From positions 17,541 through 81,540 of the forward strand of contig VWZX01001140.1 of NCBI GenBank assembly GCA_013399015.1: a stretch of 64,000 bases of DNA. The letters are read 5' to 3'. Below are positions 25,849 to 39,574 of the stretch, piece by piece. The notes under the pieces are model-generated. The model made no database searches and was not told the origin of the DNA. It saw only the letters and a list, made by a program, of their open reading frames with translations. The DNA comes from Galbula dea. Taxonomy: Eukaryota; Chordata; Aves; Piciformes; Galbulidae. The first letter of the stretch is position 1, and each line of letters opens with the position of its first letter. Made by a program: the position numbers and the translations under genes.

Positions 25849-26028
25849 CTTCCACGGGCTTACAAACTGTGTACGTGCGTATCGAGTTAACATATGGATT
25901 ATAACAACTTGACCCCACTCTTCCACATCAACCAACAAGTTACAGAGCTTTCGGTAGTTCTTGTGAATCAGGTCTATCCTATCTGGGCACACTTCCTCAA
26001 ATGCCATCACAACGCTGCCAGCTACCAG
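25849..26028 (-). CDS. AP3B1: AP3B1 coding exon 7 (LVAGSVVMAFEEVCPDRIDL...)
   Basis: A 180-nt phase-0 exon of 60 codons, from LVAGSVVMAFEEVCPDRIDL through IHKNYRKLCNLLVDVEEWGQ to ARTQFVSPWK, with acceptor TTTTCTAG and donor AAG/GTAAGT. EEVCPDRIDLIHKNYRKLC and DVEEWGQVVII are diagnostic for AP-3 beta subunits. The exon sits alone between a 15.6-kb intron on its 3' side and a 10-kb intron on its 5' side. Confidence 0.97.
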
Positions 26029-26862
26029 CTAGAAAACAAAATATAAACCAGAAGGTCAGTGTTCCTTCTACAGTTCATCCACAAGTGAGAATCTGAATTA
26101 ATACTAGCAATTCTCATCATTTTCAGATTGTTTCTATTCAGTAAAAAGAAACAGGAACAACAACAGGAAAAAAAAAAAGAACAACAAACATAAGCCCAGA
26201 AATGGTATCTTATTTTAAAAAGAATTGGGGTAAGTTTAATAGAACAGAGAAAACATTTGCTGTTTCTATTACACACATAAATCTTAGCTCCCAGCCCTGA
26301 AGACACAATGCAATGTAAGCATAATTTTTTTTTCTTAGAGTTTCCAAATAAATTATCAGAGAACTTGCAATTAACTCAGAAATAACAGAAAATCACAAGA
26401 AGCATAATATAGCGATATGCCCAACAAGGTCTACTGGGATTCTCTTATCAACACTGGCGTGATCAAACTGAAGAGGAGCTGGGTAAGCTTCCCAGGACTA
26501 CTGGGAGGCAAACTTTTCTCTTGATATTGCCAAATTAACTGTCATATGAAATTTTGTATTTACGAGTTTTATGACTGCACTTTGCAAAAAAAGGCATAAA
26601 AATCAGGAATGCAACAGAGAGATATATTAAGACTTTTCCTCAAAGAACACAAGCAGAATTTCTGCACGTTGTTCAAAAAATCCCTAGCAGTTCCAAAACT
26701 ACAGGAATGGATCGTTTATGCCTTCCTACGTTCTCACACAATTTTTTACCTCTATAAGAAATAAGTATTTGTATACGTATACATAAAGAACCTCAAAATG
26801 ACAATGATTACAAAAATAGCTTTGTTTTCATGAGAAAATCAAATAGATTCTTAATATTCTAA

Positions 26863-27478
26863 CAGAATCACAAAATGGTAGGGGTTGGAACCCAACTGCA
26901 GGTTCACCTAGAGCAGGCTGCACAAAAATGCATCCAGGAGTTTTGTAAGTCTCCAGAGGAAACTCCACAACCTCTCCAACCTCTCTGGGCAGCCTGTTCC
27001 AGTGCTCTGTCACCCTCAGAGGAAAGAAGTTTTTCCTTACATTTAGGTGGAACTTTCTGTGTTCTAGTTTGTGCGCACCGCCCTGTCCTGTTGCTAGGCA
27101 CCATTTAAAATAGACCGGCCCCGTCTTACTGACACCAGTCCATTAGATATTTTTAAGCATTGTAAGACATGCTCTCAGTCTGCTCTTTTCCAGGCTAAAA
27201 AGCCACAGGTCTTTCAGCCTCTCCTCCAAGAGAGATTCTCCAGTTCTATTACCATCTTTGTAGCCCTCTGCTGGACTCAAGTAGTTTTTTGTCTCTCTTG
27301 AACTGGGGAGCCCAAAACTGGACGCAGTACTCCAAAAGGGGCCTCACTAGGGCAGAGTAGAGGGGGAAGAGAATCTCCCTTCCCTTGCTGGTCACACTCT
27401 TAAACACACCCAGGATACCACTGGCCTTCTTGGCTACAAGAGCACACTGCTGGCTCATGCTTAACTTGTTGTTCACAG
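26863..27478 (-). repeat. CR1 LINE 3' part, minus orientation
   Basis: Starts at CAGAATCACAAAATGGTAGG. The minus strand encodes NNKLSMSQQCALVAKKASGI, EILFPLYSALVRPLLEYCVQ and FWAPQFKRDKKLLESS, the end of CR1 ORF2 with several frameshifts. Truncated at about 27478. Confidence 0.93.
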
Positions 27479-28736
27479 GGCTTACAGAAACCGTCTGACA
27501 CAGTATTTTCTTTTAAAAACCAAAGAAAGGGAACATATACTGGGGTTCCTGTTAAAATTCCGACAGCAGTTTACTTTAACTGTGGGAAGACCTCAAAAGC
27601 TGACCATGCCTTATTAGGGCATGTCACTGTGTGCCTGGAATTACTGTTCTTTCTCCACTAATTTATTTAATTAAGATTTGTTTTGTATCAGAGTACAAGT
27701 TAAGTTAAATAATTAAAATGATGAGACTTTATATGAAGCAGCTGATATGTATGCAGTTAGCATGCATGCAGTATAGCCTTCTGGCAGCAAATTAATGTCA
27801 TATTCTATCTAAGCACTAGGGATCTGCTTTTCAGCCTCTAAAATTTCCCCAATGACTTAAAGTAAGCAATTAAATAGAAGTGCAGTTTATGGAAATGGTA
27901 CTTTTTGGAGATATTAAATACAATGATATTCATATATTACATTTCTCTCCCTGTATTTGGCTGACATTTGGTTTATTAGTATGCACCCAACATTACAATT
28001 CAAAGAAAGCAGCTCAGAATATAGTCTTGCTATTATACTAAACAAGTTTTAGGCTCTGTGGGGATTTTATGAATTACCAATAAGAATAAACGTGAAGTTG
28101 CATTTATTGTCTCCAGCCCCCTCCACATACTGGTACCTGCTGGTCCCAGCAAATATACAACTCATTCCAGGGAGCAAAATTTGATTATTTGATAGAGCTA
28201 AATAAAACACACTTTACATCTAAAATAATTTGTTGGGTTTTGCTGCATCACAAAAACAATAGCTAAGGGTTTTCTGTCACTTTTTTTGGTTTTCTTTGTG
28301 GTTTTATGTTGCAGTACGAAGCTTTCTTTTTAATAATGTGCTGCAGTAAGCTACTTTGTTATTAAAAAGTGCTGCAAGTTGATGCTTGGGTGTGGGTTCA
28401 AAGCTCAGCAGAAGACTGACCAGTGTTTAACTCCAGGCAAATCACTATCAGATAATAAACAGGACGTAAAAGAGGAAGAAGTGGAAGAATAATGTTAGAA
28501 ATCAGTTGCAGCAAAGCTACTTCATCAGGATGCAAAACTCTGAACTAGAGTTAAGGCCAGCTACAGTGGATAATGTGATGGACCTGAAGTTTTAGAAGGC
28601 TAACAGATGACAACTTTAGACCACAGACTTTTTTTAAGTCCCCACCCAACAGACTTCATTACAGATATTCTACTCCCTCACACTGCAAGATACTATACTA
28701 CAGTACAGGGTCTCTTGACAGGTCTAACATATAATG

Positions 28737-28782
28737 GGAGAAAAGAAGGGAGGGAAGGAGGGGGAGAGAGATAGAGACTGCC
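28737..28782 (+). repeat. Purine (GA)-rich tract
   Basis: Plus strand GAGAAAAGAAGGGAGGGAAG followed by GAGGGGGAGAGAGATAGAGA: an almost pure A/G run of about 45 nt. No gene or element is attached to it. Confidence 0.8.
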
Positions 28783-31441
28783 AGACAGATTGATTTATGA
28801 CCAAGAATAGTTGCAGCCTAATATTTTAAAATACCCTTTTAGGTTCATAGGTGAAGGACAGCACAGATGCTAGTGTTCAACTGTAGTTCTGGAGTGGATA
28901 CCCTTGCTTTTTACTGCTACTGCTGTATTTCTCTTTCATTTGAATATGATGTAGTTCGAAAGCTGACCTAAAATAACACATAGATCTACCAGTTTAGATC
29001 TTTCAAAACCAAGCACATTTCTTATGAACAGTAGTTCAGTTACCATGACTGAACCACAACAATTTGATACGAAATACAGAATTCTAAATAATTATTTCAA
29101 TACACATCAGCCACCTACTCATGTTTGCAATGAGAATGCTACCACTTGTTTAGAAAATATTAACAAAAATTTGAACACACACAACAAAATGCAAGATGTG
29201 CATGGGATGAACAAGCATTTCATTCCTGTGGCAAGTCCCTAGATTTACAAACTAATACAGGAATTGCTATATAACATGACACTAAGGTCATGACCCTCTC
29301 CTCGTTATTGCATTTTCCAAAACTAAGCTTTTCATTTGAGAAAGGAAAAAAGGGAGAATGTAAGACAGATTGAAAATGGTCAAGAGGATTTATCTGAGAA
29401 AATTTTCTAATACCTTCTTAATAAGAGATTATTTTCTAGTTGACACTGTTTCCCCTATAGTATGATCATACTATATATCTAAACATCAGTGGAAGAGCTA
29501 ATAATCTTTGTTTATTAAATGCTCAACATTCCATAAAAATATTTAGAATTAAAACAAAATGATTCAATCAGAATATTAAGCCAAAAGTATCTGTCTCCAA
29601 AAAACAGTCAGTTAATTTCCATCCCACTGTGTCAGTAGTAGCTTTTTGAATCAAGAGAAAATATAAATCACTCCAACAAAATTAGAAATGAGCTCATCAA
29701 ATTCAAATGCTGCTTTCCATTTATGTATTTTTTGTATTAAAGCAATAAACATAGTTCATTTGTCTTCCACTGGTTGCCACGTTCTTCTGTGCTGTTGCTA
29801 TGAACTTCAGCCATTAGCTCTGCTCCAAGGTAAACTATATGAACCATCAACAAAAGTGACACCCAATCTGTGGAGTTCATATTTTCTCCAGATTATCTAT
29901 GCTAGTTGACAAGCTGGTAATGAAAAAAATCACACTAAGCAAATGGTTCCTCTAATAACAATAAATTTTCTATAAAATTATGAAGGGTACAAAACGTTTC
30001 CTTGCATCTATTTTGTCATGAATTCTAATTAACGCTGCAAAAACCTGAGAGTGCTGGGTCATCACAAGAAGTGCACTGAGGTTTGATTGATAATACAGTA
30101 CGAGTTGGCCTATGCTGCAAAGATTTCTCTTTCTTAAATTAATGGCCATCCCACCTGCCCTAATCATACAGCCCAAATGATATTCCCCTTCTGATTTCAA
30201 TTTTCTGGAGGCAAGGAAACTGGAAAAGATCAGTCATTTATCTTCTAATAGCTGGATAATAGATGTATCATAATAAAGTATCTGCACAAACTCAGTAATA
30301 TTTTTCCACAAAAATGAAGCTTTTACCAACATTAAATCACTAAGTTAAGAAAACATTGTCTTATCCACACATTCGGGTTCTAAACTAAAACATTAGCTTA
30401 TTAACAAGAAGGCTACTGTTGAAGAGAACCCAGCTTCCTTTCCCCATTATGCCAAAATACAGTGCTTTGGTTTAGAAAATCAAGATCTTCATTGCAAAGT
30501 CATCACCAATTCCTAGGATCATTTTTTAATCTAAGGGGTCTCAATTCACAAGAATCCATGTCTAGTAACCATGCAGTCTGCAAAAGAAATCTCAATACTC
30601 ATGCATTTGTATGAAGTTTTTTCAAGCCCAAAATACAATTCATAGCAAGTTGCACCTGTTATATTTAGGAGTAAATTATCACACCAGAACAGAATAATAT
30701 GTTTATTTAAATATTAGAAGCAGTTTAATGTGATTAAAATATTCTTATATAATTTAAGCAAAGGATAAAAGAAAATTTAGCTTTTAGAAAATAGTGTAAA
30801 TCTTAATTAGCAATAAACAGATACCATGCAATAAGCTAATTTACTGTTGGTGTTCACCCAAAACTTGCCTCTACACCTTCCCATACTGTACAACAGAGGT
30901 TTCTGGGGACACATAATCAGGCATACCTTCTTGGGAATCAATGAGCAACTGCAAGTCTGGCTGATATGTTTTGAAATTTCTCTCTAAGATTCTTCTATCT
31001 TAGAAGAGTTCAAAAGTACTACTGTGCTCTGTGCACTACCTCATCCCAGAGCTGGAGTTATTAACAGCTGTGATATAGCACAAAATATATGTTGCCACAA
31101 TACTGACTCAGTTCTCTGGGTAGGGTTGAAAAAAAATTTCATTTTACTATGCAGCATATGCATTTCTATGTCCACACAAACACCATAAGCATTCCTTCTA
31201 ATCTGCTCAAACAAAATAAAATCAGACTGAAGTTAAAGACAGAAACCTGCAGTAAATTTGGACATCTTCAGTATGCCCAGCATCCATACAACTACATCCC
31301 ACCTACAGATGTACGTTCTGCCTTTTATTTTCAGGTGCAGCTTTAGATACATTTTGGGATACTTCAGTTTAGACTGAAGAATGCAAGTCACAAGTTCTTT
31401 TTGCTTTAGACGTTTGGACAATAGACATTATTTCCTTTTCA

Positions 31442-31501
31442 ATATCAACATCATCATCATCATGGCTAGGCTACGCGAACAAAGATTTGGGATATCAACA
31501 T
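31442..31501 (-). mobile_element. 40-bp micro-insertion with 10-bp target duplication
   Basis: ATATCAACAT occurs at 31442-31451 and again at 31492-31501. Between them is a 40-nt insert that on the minus strand reads CCCAAATCTTTGTTCGCGTA and ends in an (ATG)4 tail. A severely 5'-truncated retroposon with a trinucleotide tail fits this layout. The same core is found at 56111-56185. Confidence 0.65.
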
Positions 31502-33400
31502 AGACTTAAAAAAAAAAAAAATCATGTAACTCAAGTATCATTAATAAACTTGATTCTTCTTGTTGTTTACAGAGTTGTAAATGCACAGCCTACAAATACA
31601 ATGCAGTCCTACAGTCATTCACAGTATGCCAAAAACGACTTAAGCAAAAGCAACTTCAAGTCTATGCCCCAAAGCTAGATCATCAGGCATGTTAAGTGAA
31701 TGGAAAAAAAAGGAATTAAGAGTGAAGTGATAAAGAATCAACCAAAAAGAAAAAGGGAATTAGCTTTCTCTAAAATACCCAATTATACCTTCACACGTGA
31801 CTACGTGCCTAGCTATATTATTTTCTAAGAAAATCATTTTAGCATAAAATACACACATGCTCTTATCTTCCTTTCTAGACAAAAATCATGCCAGCTGCTC
31901 AATTACCTACAATTACTAGAAAAATAGAAGGAGGTGGCATTCATGCTCTTGTAGCTGCTCATCAAAGCAAGGTACTTCTTTCTGTTAAACAAGGGTAAAA
32001 ATTTACCTATTAGTTTCTTAAGTATGTAATAAAAATACTTGTAAACATCTTATCTGTTTAAAAATTACATACATTGACACAAAATCACAGCTTTGTTGAT
32101 ACACTCTAATTCCCAGTTAGCTACCCTTGAGGGTATGTTAACGATGGTTGGCACTTAATAATTTTGCATCTTAGATTAACTGAGAGCTCAGCTTTTAATT
32201 GAATCTTCATGTTAAGTCATTTAAGGAGTAGAGTGATTTTTCATTTATCTCACCAGAAGTTTTAATGAATTGCTGGGTTAAGGTTTGATCTAATTTTAAG
32301 TTTTGCTTACCTCAGCGTATATTAAAATTTACTAGTGATTGAGACCTAAAAAATGAACACATTTTGTACAGTCCAGTAAAATGCCTTAATTTCACTGTAG
32401 TAAAATTCCCATTCAGACAGTTTCTTGCTATTTCAAATGTAAAGGACTGACTAATTTAAATACATTATGCCTTTTCTGTGCAACATAAACATACTGTGGA
32501 TTATTAATAACCCACAAAAGCACATTGTCTCTGAAAAAAAAAATTCTGGTTTACATAAATTCAGAATTTACATAAAAATGTTTAGCAGCTATTCTATCTC
32601 ACTTTAATGTAAAGGTTATGTCAGAATTTCAAAAACTCTGCTTGAGGTCAAATGGTTACAGAAAATATTATGAGAAAAATTTACTTTTTGTTAAAGCAAA
32701 GTCTCAAACATCACTTAAACAACATTCAGTTTTTACATCATTATTGATGTATACATCATATACATCATTAATGTTAATAATTAGTCTCCCTCCAAACATG
32801 TCTACCACATGTTGGATTTTTCTGCATCTAGTTACTATATACAATAAATACATTGTATATATGGCTTGAATACATGTGTATATGAGTATTATCATTCCTT
32901 AAGCACACAGAAATGCCAAAAGAAACCTGACATTTCCATCAAGGAGAAAAAAAAAAGAGTGAACAGTTACTTATGTTCAATAATTCCCAAAGCCACTAAG
33001 ATTCTTCCAATTTGGGTGAAGACAGTAATGAAGACACCATCACTTTCCACAACTGATCTGCTGACATCAGATTAAAACTATCAGGAGACGACAACTAATA
33101 TTGACGTAAGGGAACAGTACCTGCACATTTAAACTGAAGGGAATCCAAATATTATCGTCAAGTAAACACCTGAGGTTCAAGTTCCACATTATCACCCTAC
33201 AAATTTCAGGCCATCTGACTGTTAAACAGGCAACAGAAACTGTGAAATCTGAGAAATCACATTAATCAAACACACACACTTCATAAGGCTATGCCACAAT
33301 GCTGTTGTTCTATAGCTTGGACCAATTTCTAGGACTCCTATTCTTCAAAAACCCTGCAAACAATTTTCTGAAAGCCTTTGTCTTTACAAGAGGGATACTG

Positions 33401-33862
33401 AAGGGTTGGGGTGAGTCCAGAGAAGGGCCACAAGAATCATCAGAGGACTGGAGCACCTCTACTATGAGGACAGACTGAGAGAGTTGGGGTTATTCAGTCT
33501 GGAGAAGAGAAGGCTCCAAGAAGACCTTATTGTAGCCTTCCAGTATTTGAGGGAGGCCTGCAAGAAAGCTGGGGAGGGACTTTTTAGAAGGTCAGGTAGT
33601 GATAGAACCAGGGGAAATGGATGCAAGCTAGAGGAGGGTAGATTTAGATCAGATATTAGGAGGAAGTTCTTCACCATGAGGGTGGTGAGACAGTGGAACA
33701 GGTTGCCCAGAGAGGTTGTGGAAGCCCCATCCCTGGAAACTTTTAAGGCCAGGCTGGACTGGGCTCTGGCAGCCTGATCTAGTGGAAGGTGTCCCTGCCA
33801 GGCAGAGGGGCTGGATGACTGTTAAGGTCCCTTCCAACTCTGGCAATTCTATGATTCTATGT
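33401..33862 (+). repeat. CR1 LINE 3' end, plus orientation
   Basis: Encodes the last CR1 ORF2 residues (ELGLFSLEKRRLQEDLIVAF, then a KFFTMRVVRQWNRLPREVVE block) and the 3' UTR, ending AATTCTATGATTCTATG, the CR1 terminal octamer repeat. Relatively well preserved, so a younger copy than those at 11.7 or 16 kb. Confidence 0.95.
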
Positions 33863-34198
33863 ACACAGAAGGAGATTCTTTTTTTCTTCTCAGTGTATGA
33901 AATTCAGCTTTCCTTAGAGGATACAAAAAGCTGGTACAAATAAATTAGACTTAAAAAGTAGATCCTCATTCTGAGCTTCTTGAATGTGCTTACAGAATAG
34001 CACAACTTTGACTATTGCTTCAGTTACTATCTTCATAATACAGTGTCCATTACTCAGTGCCACAGAAGCACCAGAACTGTGGAACATATTAAGTAACGAG
34101 CATTCATCCTCTTATACGGAACTCCAAGTACCAGGCTCAGCGTGCTGGGGAAAGAGGAGATCGAGACCTACTTTATACTTTTTGCCCCCTCTAATGTG

Positions 34199-34693
34199 GT
34201 ATGTCATTATAGGACACAAAGGTCAGGCTCCTACAAAAGATAAACTAGACAATGCAGAGGTCAGTTTCTCATAAGAAAGAAGTCAGATAGCCTGACAGAG
34301 AAAGTGGGAGTCAGTTAGCAGAAGTCTTGCAGCTGCACACAAACGCCTTGACACCCTACACAGTCTTAGCATGCTATCCTCCCCACAGCTCACAGTGTCA
34401 GTCTTACCACATTTACATGTCTTTGTAGGGTACCGTTTTTATCACATTTATAGTAGTTGTTTTTATCTATTAAGTGTTACCTCTTAATTGGTTAGCATCT
34501 TTTGTATATGAAAGAGTCACTTGCTAATTTGTCACTATATTTTGTGTATGAAGGTGTTACTTACTGATTGGTCAGTGCCCTTTCTGTATGAAGGTAATTG
34601 TTCACTACCCTTTCTGTATAAATTCCAGCTTCTGGAACAATAAAGTGGATTCTGATTGCCATCACCAACTGGGGTCCGTGCCCTCATACGCCA
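34199..34693 (+). mobile_element. LTR copy related to the one at 25 kb
   Basis: Collinear with 25067-25553: shared blocks include TCATAAGAAAGAAGTCAGAT, CTGCACACAAACGCCTTGAC and TTTATAGTAGTTGTTTTTAT, an AATAAAG signal near 34640 and the end CTCATACGCCA. The first about 80 nt of the sister copy are not recognisable here, so it is 5'-degraded or truncated. Confidence 0.85.
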
Positions 34694-36025
34694 CACTCCA
34701 ACATTTTATTAAAGGAAATGTGTGAATGACTAGTTGTTGGATAACTTGTAATTTACCATAAACCATAAGGACTAGGAAACAGAGTGAAATCTCAGGGATT
34801 TTGTTTTTCTGTCATCAGAAATAAAAAGACACAAAGATGGCTTCCCTGTCCTTTATGCCTCCACAGGTATAAATAATCTAATCTCACATTCACAGATCGC
34901 CTGTACACCAAGAGCATGATACATAGAAAGAAAACACACAAAAAACCACTGGGGGGGCAACTCCATGGAAGCACAAGTGCCTGACAGATGACTACAGGGC
35001 AAGCATATATGTAGTCAGGAGAACTGACTGATTTACTGCGTGCTGAGCCACTAAGCTCTGACACTCTGCTTCAGTAACCTTCCAGTGGAAGTTGCAAGAT
35101 ATCTTTCAGAGAGTAGCACTTCTCATGTTCAGAACAGCTGGACTAGAACAGTAAGTGATATATTCCTGTGTGCTACAAAAAGACTTGGCAAATAGGAGAT
35201 GAAAGAACACACTATCTAGTACCCAGTAACACTTTCATCTACTCAGAAAGGATTACGTTCACTAAATTAGTACTCTGAATGAGAACAACAAGAGAACGTT
35301 CTAATTCACAACTCTGTTTTTCCATCTTAAGTCTACCTCTGACTCCTTCTCAACTACCTTTCTGGTTTAAACTTGGGAAACTCATTTGTAGGGTATAGGA
35401 AGAAAAATAACGTGTGTGACCATTGTGTGACATTCAGGAACTTGCAGAGAAAACCAGCACCTTTGTAGGGCGGGCAAAATACAACAGGACTGTTTGTCCT
35501 GGGACATCAGCTTTACTTACTGGACTTGAAGTGGGAATACTTGTACGAACAAAAATGTGCACAGCAAGTATCATTGTTTAACAGTTGTACACACTAAAGG
35601 CAGACTGACATCAACAGGCATACTGTGCATCATACAGAAGTAATTTATTGTTATAGTATCACAACTAATTGAAGTGACCTAGCTAATGTTCTAATTAAAA
35701 ACTGTTTATACATAGCATTTGTACACTGATTCATATCATTATATAACTTAAATTTTCAAAATTAAGTTTAAGGAAGCATAGATAAAACAACATGCTGACA
35801 AAAACAGATTTAGAATCCCCATGATGCAAGTAAAATTACCAGTTTTACCAACAGATATGTTTGCTATTACAGACATAGTATAATGCATAAATATACAATG
35901 ACACTTCTATTTGAAAACATAGAAGACCATATCAGCAAGGGGGAGCAAAGTGCCCTGCTGAATGACAGCCTCAGGACTGAACTCTTCAGAAATATATGCA
36001 TGTACAATACCATACTGTTTCTTAC

Positions 36026-36092
36026 CGTACTTCTATCCTTCAAAAGCTTTTCTATCACTTCAATTAACATTTCCTTTTGCTCTGGATCAAGA
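36026..36092 (-). CDS. AP3B1: AP3B1 coding exon 6 (SLDPEQKEMLIEVIEKLLKD...)
   Basis: A 67-nt exon between acceptor CCTTCTAG and donor ACG/GTAAGA. One base completes the serine codon begun in exon 5; 22 codons then read LDPEQKEMLIEVIEKLLKDRST. The junction to the next exon is in phase 0 and restores the ST-LVAGSVV sequence of the family. Confidence 0.96.
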
Positions 36093-36789
36093 CTAGAAGG
36101 AAAAATAAAAATTATTTTTACTCATTTGGACAGACATAAAATTAAAAGAGGTTAGTTTTGTTAACTTTAGACAAACTAGGAACCAAGAGCATTGAAGAAA
36201 ACACTTCCAGAAAAATCAAATATTCCAAAGAACAGATTGTAAAAGAATTTCATTGAAAATAATCATGAAATATAGAACTGAATTGATGGAGTAGTCTGTA
36301 AGAATCTTAATACTTAAAAGGTATAAAAATTTTAGGATTTAAGAAACATTGAGACAGGTCAGCCCTTTAGCAACAATTTGACTGAGCTTCACATGTTACA
36401 TCATAAGGTTTTCACTGCTTTTGCAGAAGGAAAACTTTGTGTGATTGAGTTCTGCTGTGAATGAGCTCCACTTAATGAGCAGAAGGACAAAGCAGAATCC
36501 TACCTTTCTTATCTCATTATCAATATAACACTTCAAGTAAGACATTTAACTTCACTAATTTTAGTCAGAAGTACTGGAACTCAAAAAATTGGACACTATA
36601 TTAAAGGTACCTATACAAAGTTGGTATGCAAGCTGATGCACACCTAAATAAATAGAAAAAAAAGAAAGGAAAACCAGAAGTTGCAAACAATCTTTGTACT
36701 ATCCTTTTCATAGCAAAAGGCAGAGAAAAGGTGACAAAAACACCCATTACTGTGAAACTCAATTCTTAGGTAGATCGTAGTATTAACTA

Positions 36790-36818
36790 AGCTGGAAGGG
36801 ACCCACTAGGATCATCAA
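36790..36818 (-). repeat. CR1 3' tail remnant
   Basis: AGCTGGAAGGGACCCACTAG and the following GATCATC are the reverse complement of the CR1 3' UTR block seen at 18095-18125. Only about 30 nt survive. Confidence 0.65.
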
Positions 36819-39574
36819 TGAACTTTTCATTCCAGCTGCTTCTTTTTATCATGGATCTGCAGAGCATGGAATTCAATGCCAAGGCAAAAAATACAAAGAG
36901 AAGGTAGGTACAAAAAGCCACAGAGATGTGTATTCTACACCTTTGAAAAGTCATTTCAACATGGACACAATCAGATTAGTATTATAAGTATTTGGTATAA
37001 TTAAGTATAAATATTTTAAGTAGTAAAAGTATTCGGTCATTATTGTACATTTTGGTTTTAAGGCTGAGTGATGAACTGCCCTAATGTACAGTACATCCTT
37101 TCCAGCTACAAAGTGAGTTCACAAAGTGAGTATCTAGCTGCAGACTACTTCACTAAGGCTCTAACACCTAGCAATATCAGAACATGCTAAATGGACAATA
37201 AAACTTTGTTAGAAGCCACCATCAGCACGTTCAAAGCAGCAGCACATTGTTCCATATGTACTTCTGTTTCAATGTCTATCTTTGTCAAAAAGGGTTTACT
37301 GGATCTTTTGCCAAAGACCAAAACCTTCAAAAGAAAAGGCAAAAATCTTTCTAATAGACCTCATTTTAAACTTTAAAAATGGGATAAATTTAAAGAGAAA
37401 AGAAGTGAGTACTTACAACTAAGAAACTGAAAAACACTAATTTTGTCATGTAACCAAGAAAATCTTCAGGAGGGGCTCCCATAACTGAATTCACAATCCT
37501 CTCCCTTCTCTTTCCTTACGTTTTATGTAAGGAAGGGAGCATTCTTGGAGAGAAAATAAAAGAACAGGCTAAAGAGCTCAGAGTGATCTGCTCCCGTTAC
37601 GATATCTACTAGTAATACTATGGAATCTATTAGTACTAGTGATGGGACTTTTTAAAACTTCTTTTCCAATTCTCGATGCAAATAGGTGCAAGTATACAGC
37701 TGAGTTTTCTGTTGAGAGACAGAAGATATTAACAGTTTTGAAATGCACTTAAGCAAAGTAAGAAAGAGGTCTGACATTTTCAGTGATAAGATTACTCCAA
37801 TGTACCTGGCAATGTTGACTGCCTGGGGCACAAATGTTGCTGTTCACACTATGCCTGAAATCTCTTCTGTTTGATACATAAGCTTCCTGCTGTTATGATT
37901 GATCGAACCACTAATGAACAAGATATTGTAGGTCAGATATCCATCCAAACACCATGGCACTAAATGCAAGGAAGATTGGAGTATTGAATCTAGACCCAGA
38001 AGCCTGATCGGAGCACGGAATGAACTGCAAGATTACCAAACAGGTACAGAAGCCACGGAAACCAAAAAGTAAATGGAGCATATAGGTACAACTAGAATAA
38101 ACTATTACTACTTCTTACTCAAATGCTCACAGAAGATGAAATAATTAGATGTATGAGAGTATATAAATAGGTGATTGATCTTAACACCAAAAATCAACCC
38201 CATCTAGAATTCTGATTTTGACCAACCTCAGAGTCTTCTGAGATTACTTATTACAAATAGGCCAGAAGATGTCCCTGCCAGCAGTACATTATCTATACCA
38301 CTAAACTGTGGTGCCACCAGACATGATCCTTGTTGAAACATCTGCTGAGACTGCCTATTAAAGGCTCGTATTTGCAGGCAACTCATCGGGGCTTGCCTGT
38401 GGACATATTAACTTGATAGCCTCTTCTCTAGTTCCCAGCAGTGCTGCTTCTTTAAGTGATCCAGAAAACTATACTCCCTCCTTTGGTCCTGCAGTAAACT
38501 AGTGCTATCATGTATGGAATTTGTACAAGTTGATTTTGAAAATGTGACAACAAAAGTTCATATGCTCTCTATAAGCAGTTCCCAAATCCTACTACCAAGG
38601 ACGGGATTGTTAATTACAATTTGACTCACGAGTAACCATGAAGCTTATATTAGTCCAAGTTAGGTGGAATATGCAGCTACAGAAATTTGAAAACTTGTAT
38701 TATGATGCCTGGGATGTTTGCAAGAAGTGAAAACTTGTGAAGGATACACAAACCCTCTATATCATTAAGGAAACCTTTCTAGAACATTCATTTCATTAGC
38801 TTTCCTTTGCTATGAAAAATAGATGCCCATTTTTCTACCACTCAGGCATTCACGGAAAGAAGAAGGTTGTGAGGCCTGTCTCTCCAGACTACGCTGCTCG
38901 GGTTTTTTTACCATGTGCTGTACTTTTTACCATAAAAAAAGAGCTGTTTATGGTACTTGCAGGGCTGATTTAAAAATGTTGCCAAGGACATCATAAAAGC
39001 ATAGAATACCAAATGAACCAGAGATAAGAAATAATAAGTTATATTTGAAGATGCAATATCTAGAGATTGGATGAAAGAGAGATAAAAGGTCTTTTAGTAA
39101 TCAAGTCAGATTTCAGCTTCTTCCAGTTCTGCACTAATAAGCTCTTTAATCTCTACTAGTAAAATAAACTTTGCCTGTCATGAAGAGCAGAAGCAACAAA
39201 TTAAGTTAAAATTCCATGGAACAGCCTGCTGTCCACATACTGCTCTGCCTTGCTGCCACTAACAGACCTTTACTGCCAAACTCCTAGTTTTGATATTATC
39301 AAGAAATCAAAGGACATTCTGTGTGTGGAGAATAACTCAAGCAAAAAAATCTTTTATGCGCTGGAAACAGATACCAGTAGAAAACAAACTACCCAAATAG
39401 CAGGAAGGGACTTAAAATCCATTAATTCTTGTTAGGTTATGTGATAAAAAGCTTGTCTGCACACAGAAGACTACAGAGGTGGGGGAAACTCCAAAAACAT
39501 CCTGACCCAGATACTCCAAAGGCCATTACATGAGCATATTCAGCTCATTGAAAAGAAAAAAAAAATCAGAAGGA

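Larger units (their letters stand above)
26029..36025. other. AP3B1: AP3B1 intron 6, 10 kb
   Basis: Contains a CR1 (26863-27478), a purine-rich tract (28737-28782), a 40-bp micro-insertion (31442-31501), a CR1 3' end (33401-33862) and an LTR (34199-34693). The stretches 27480-31440 and 31500-33400 are AT-rich and show no other recognisable element. Confidence 0.8.
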
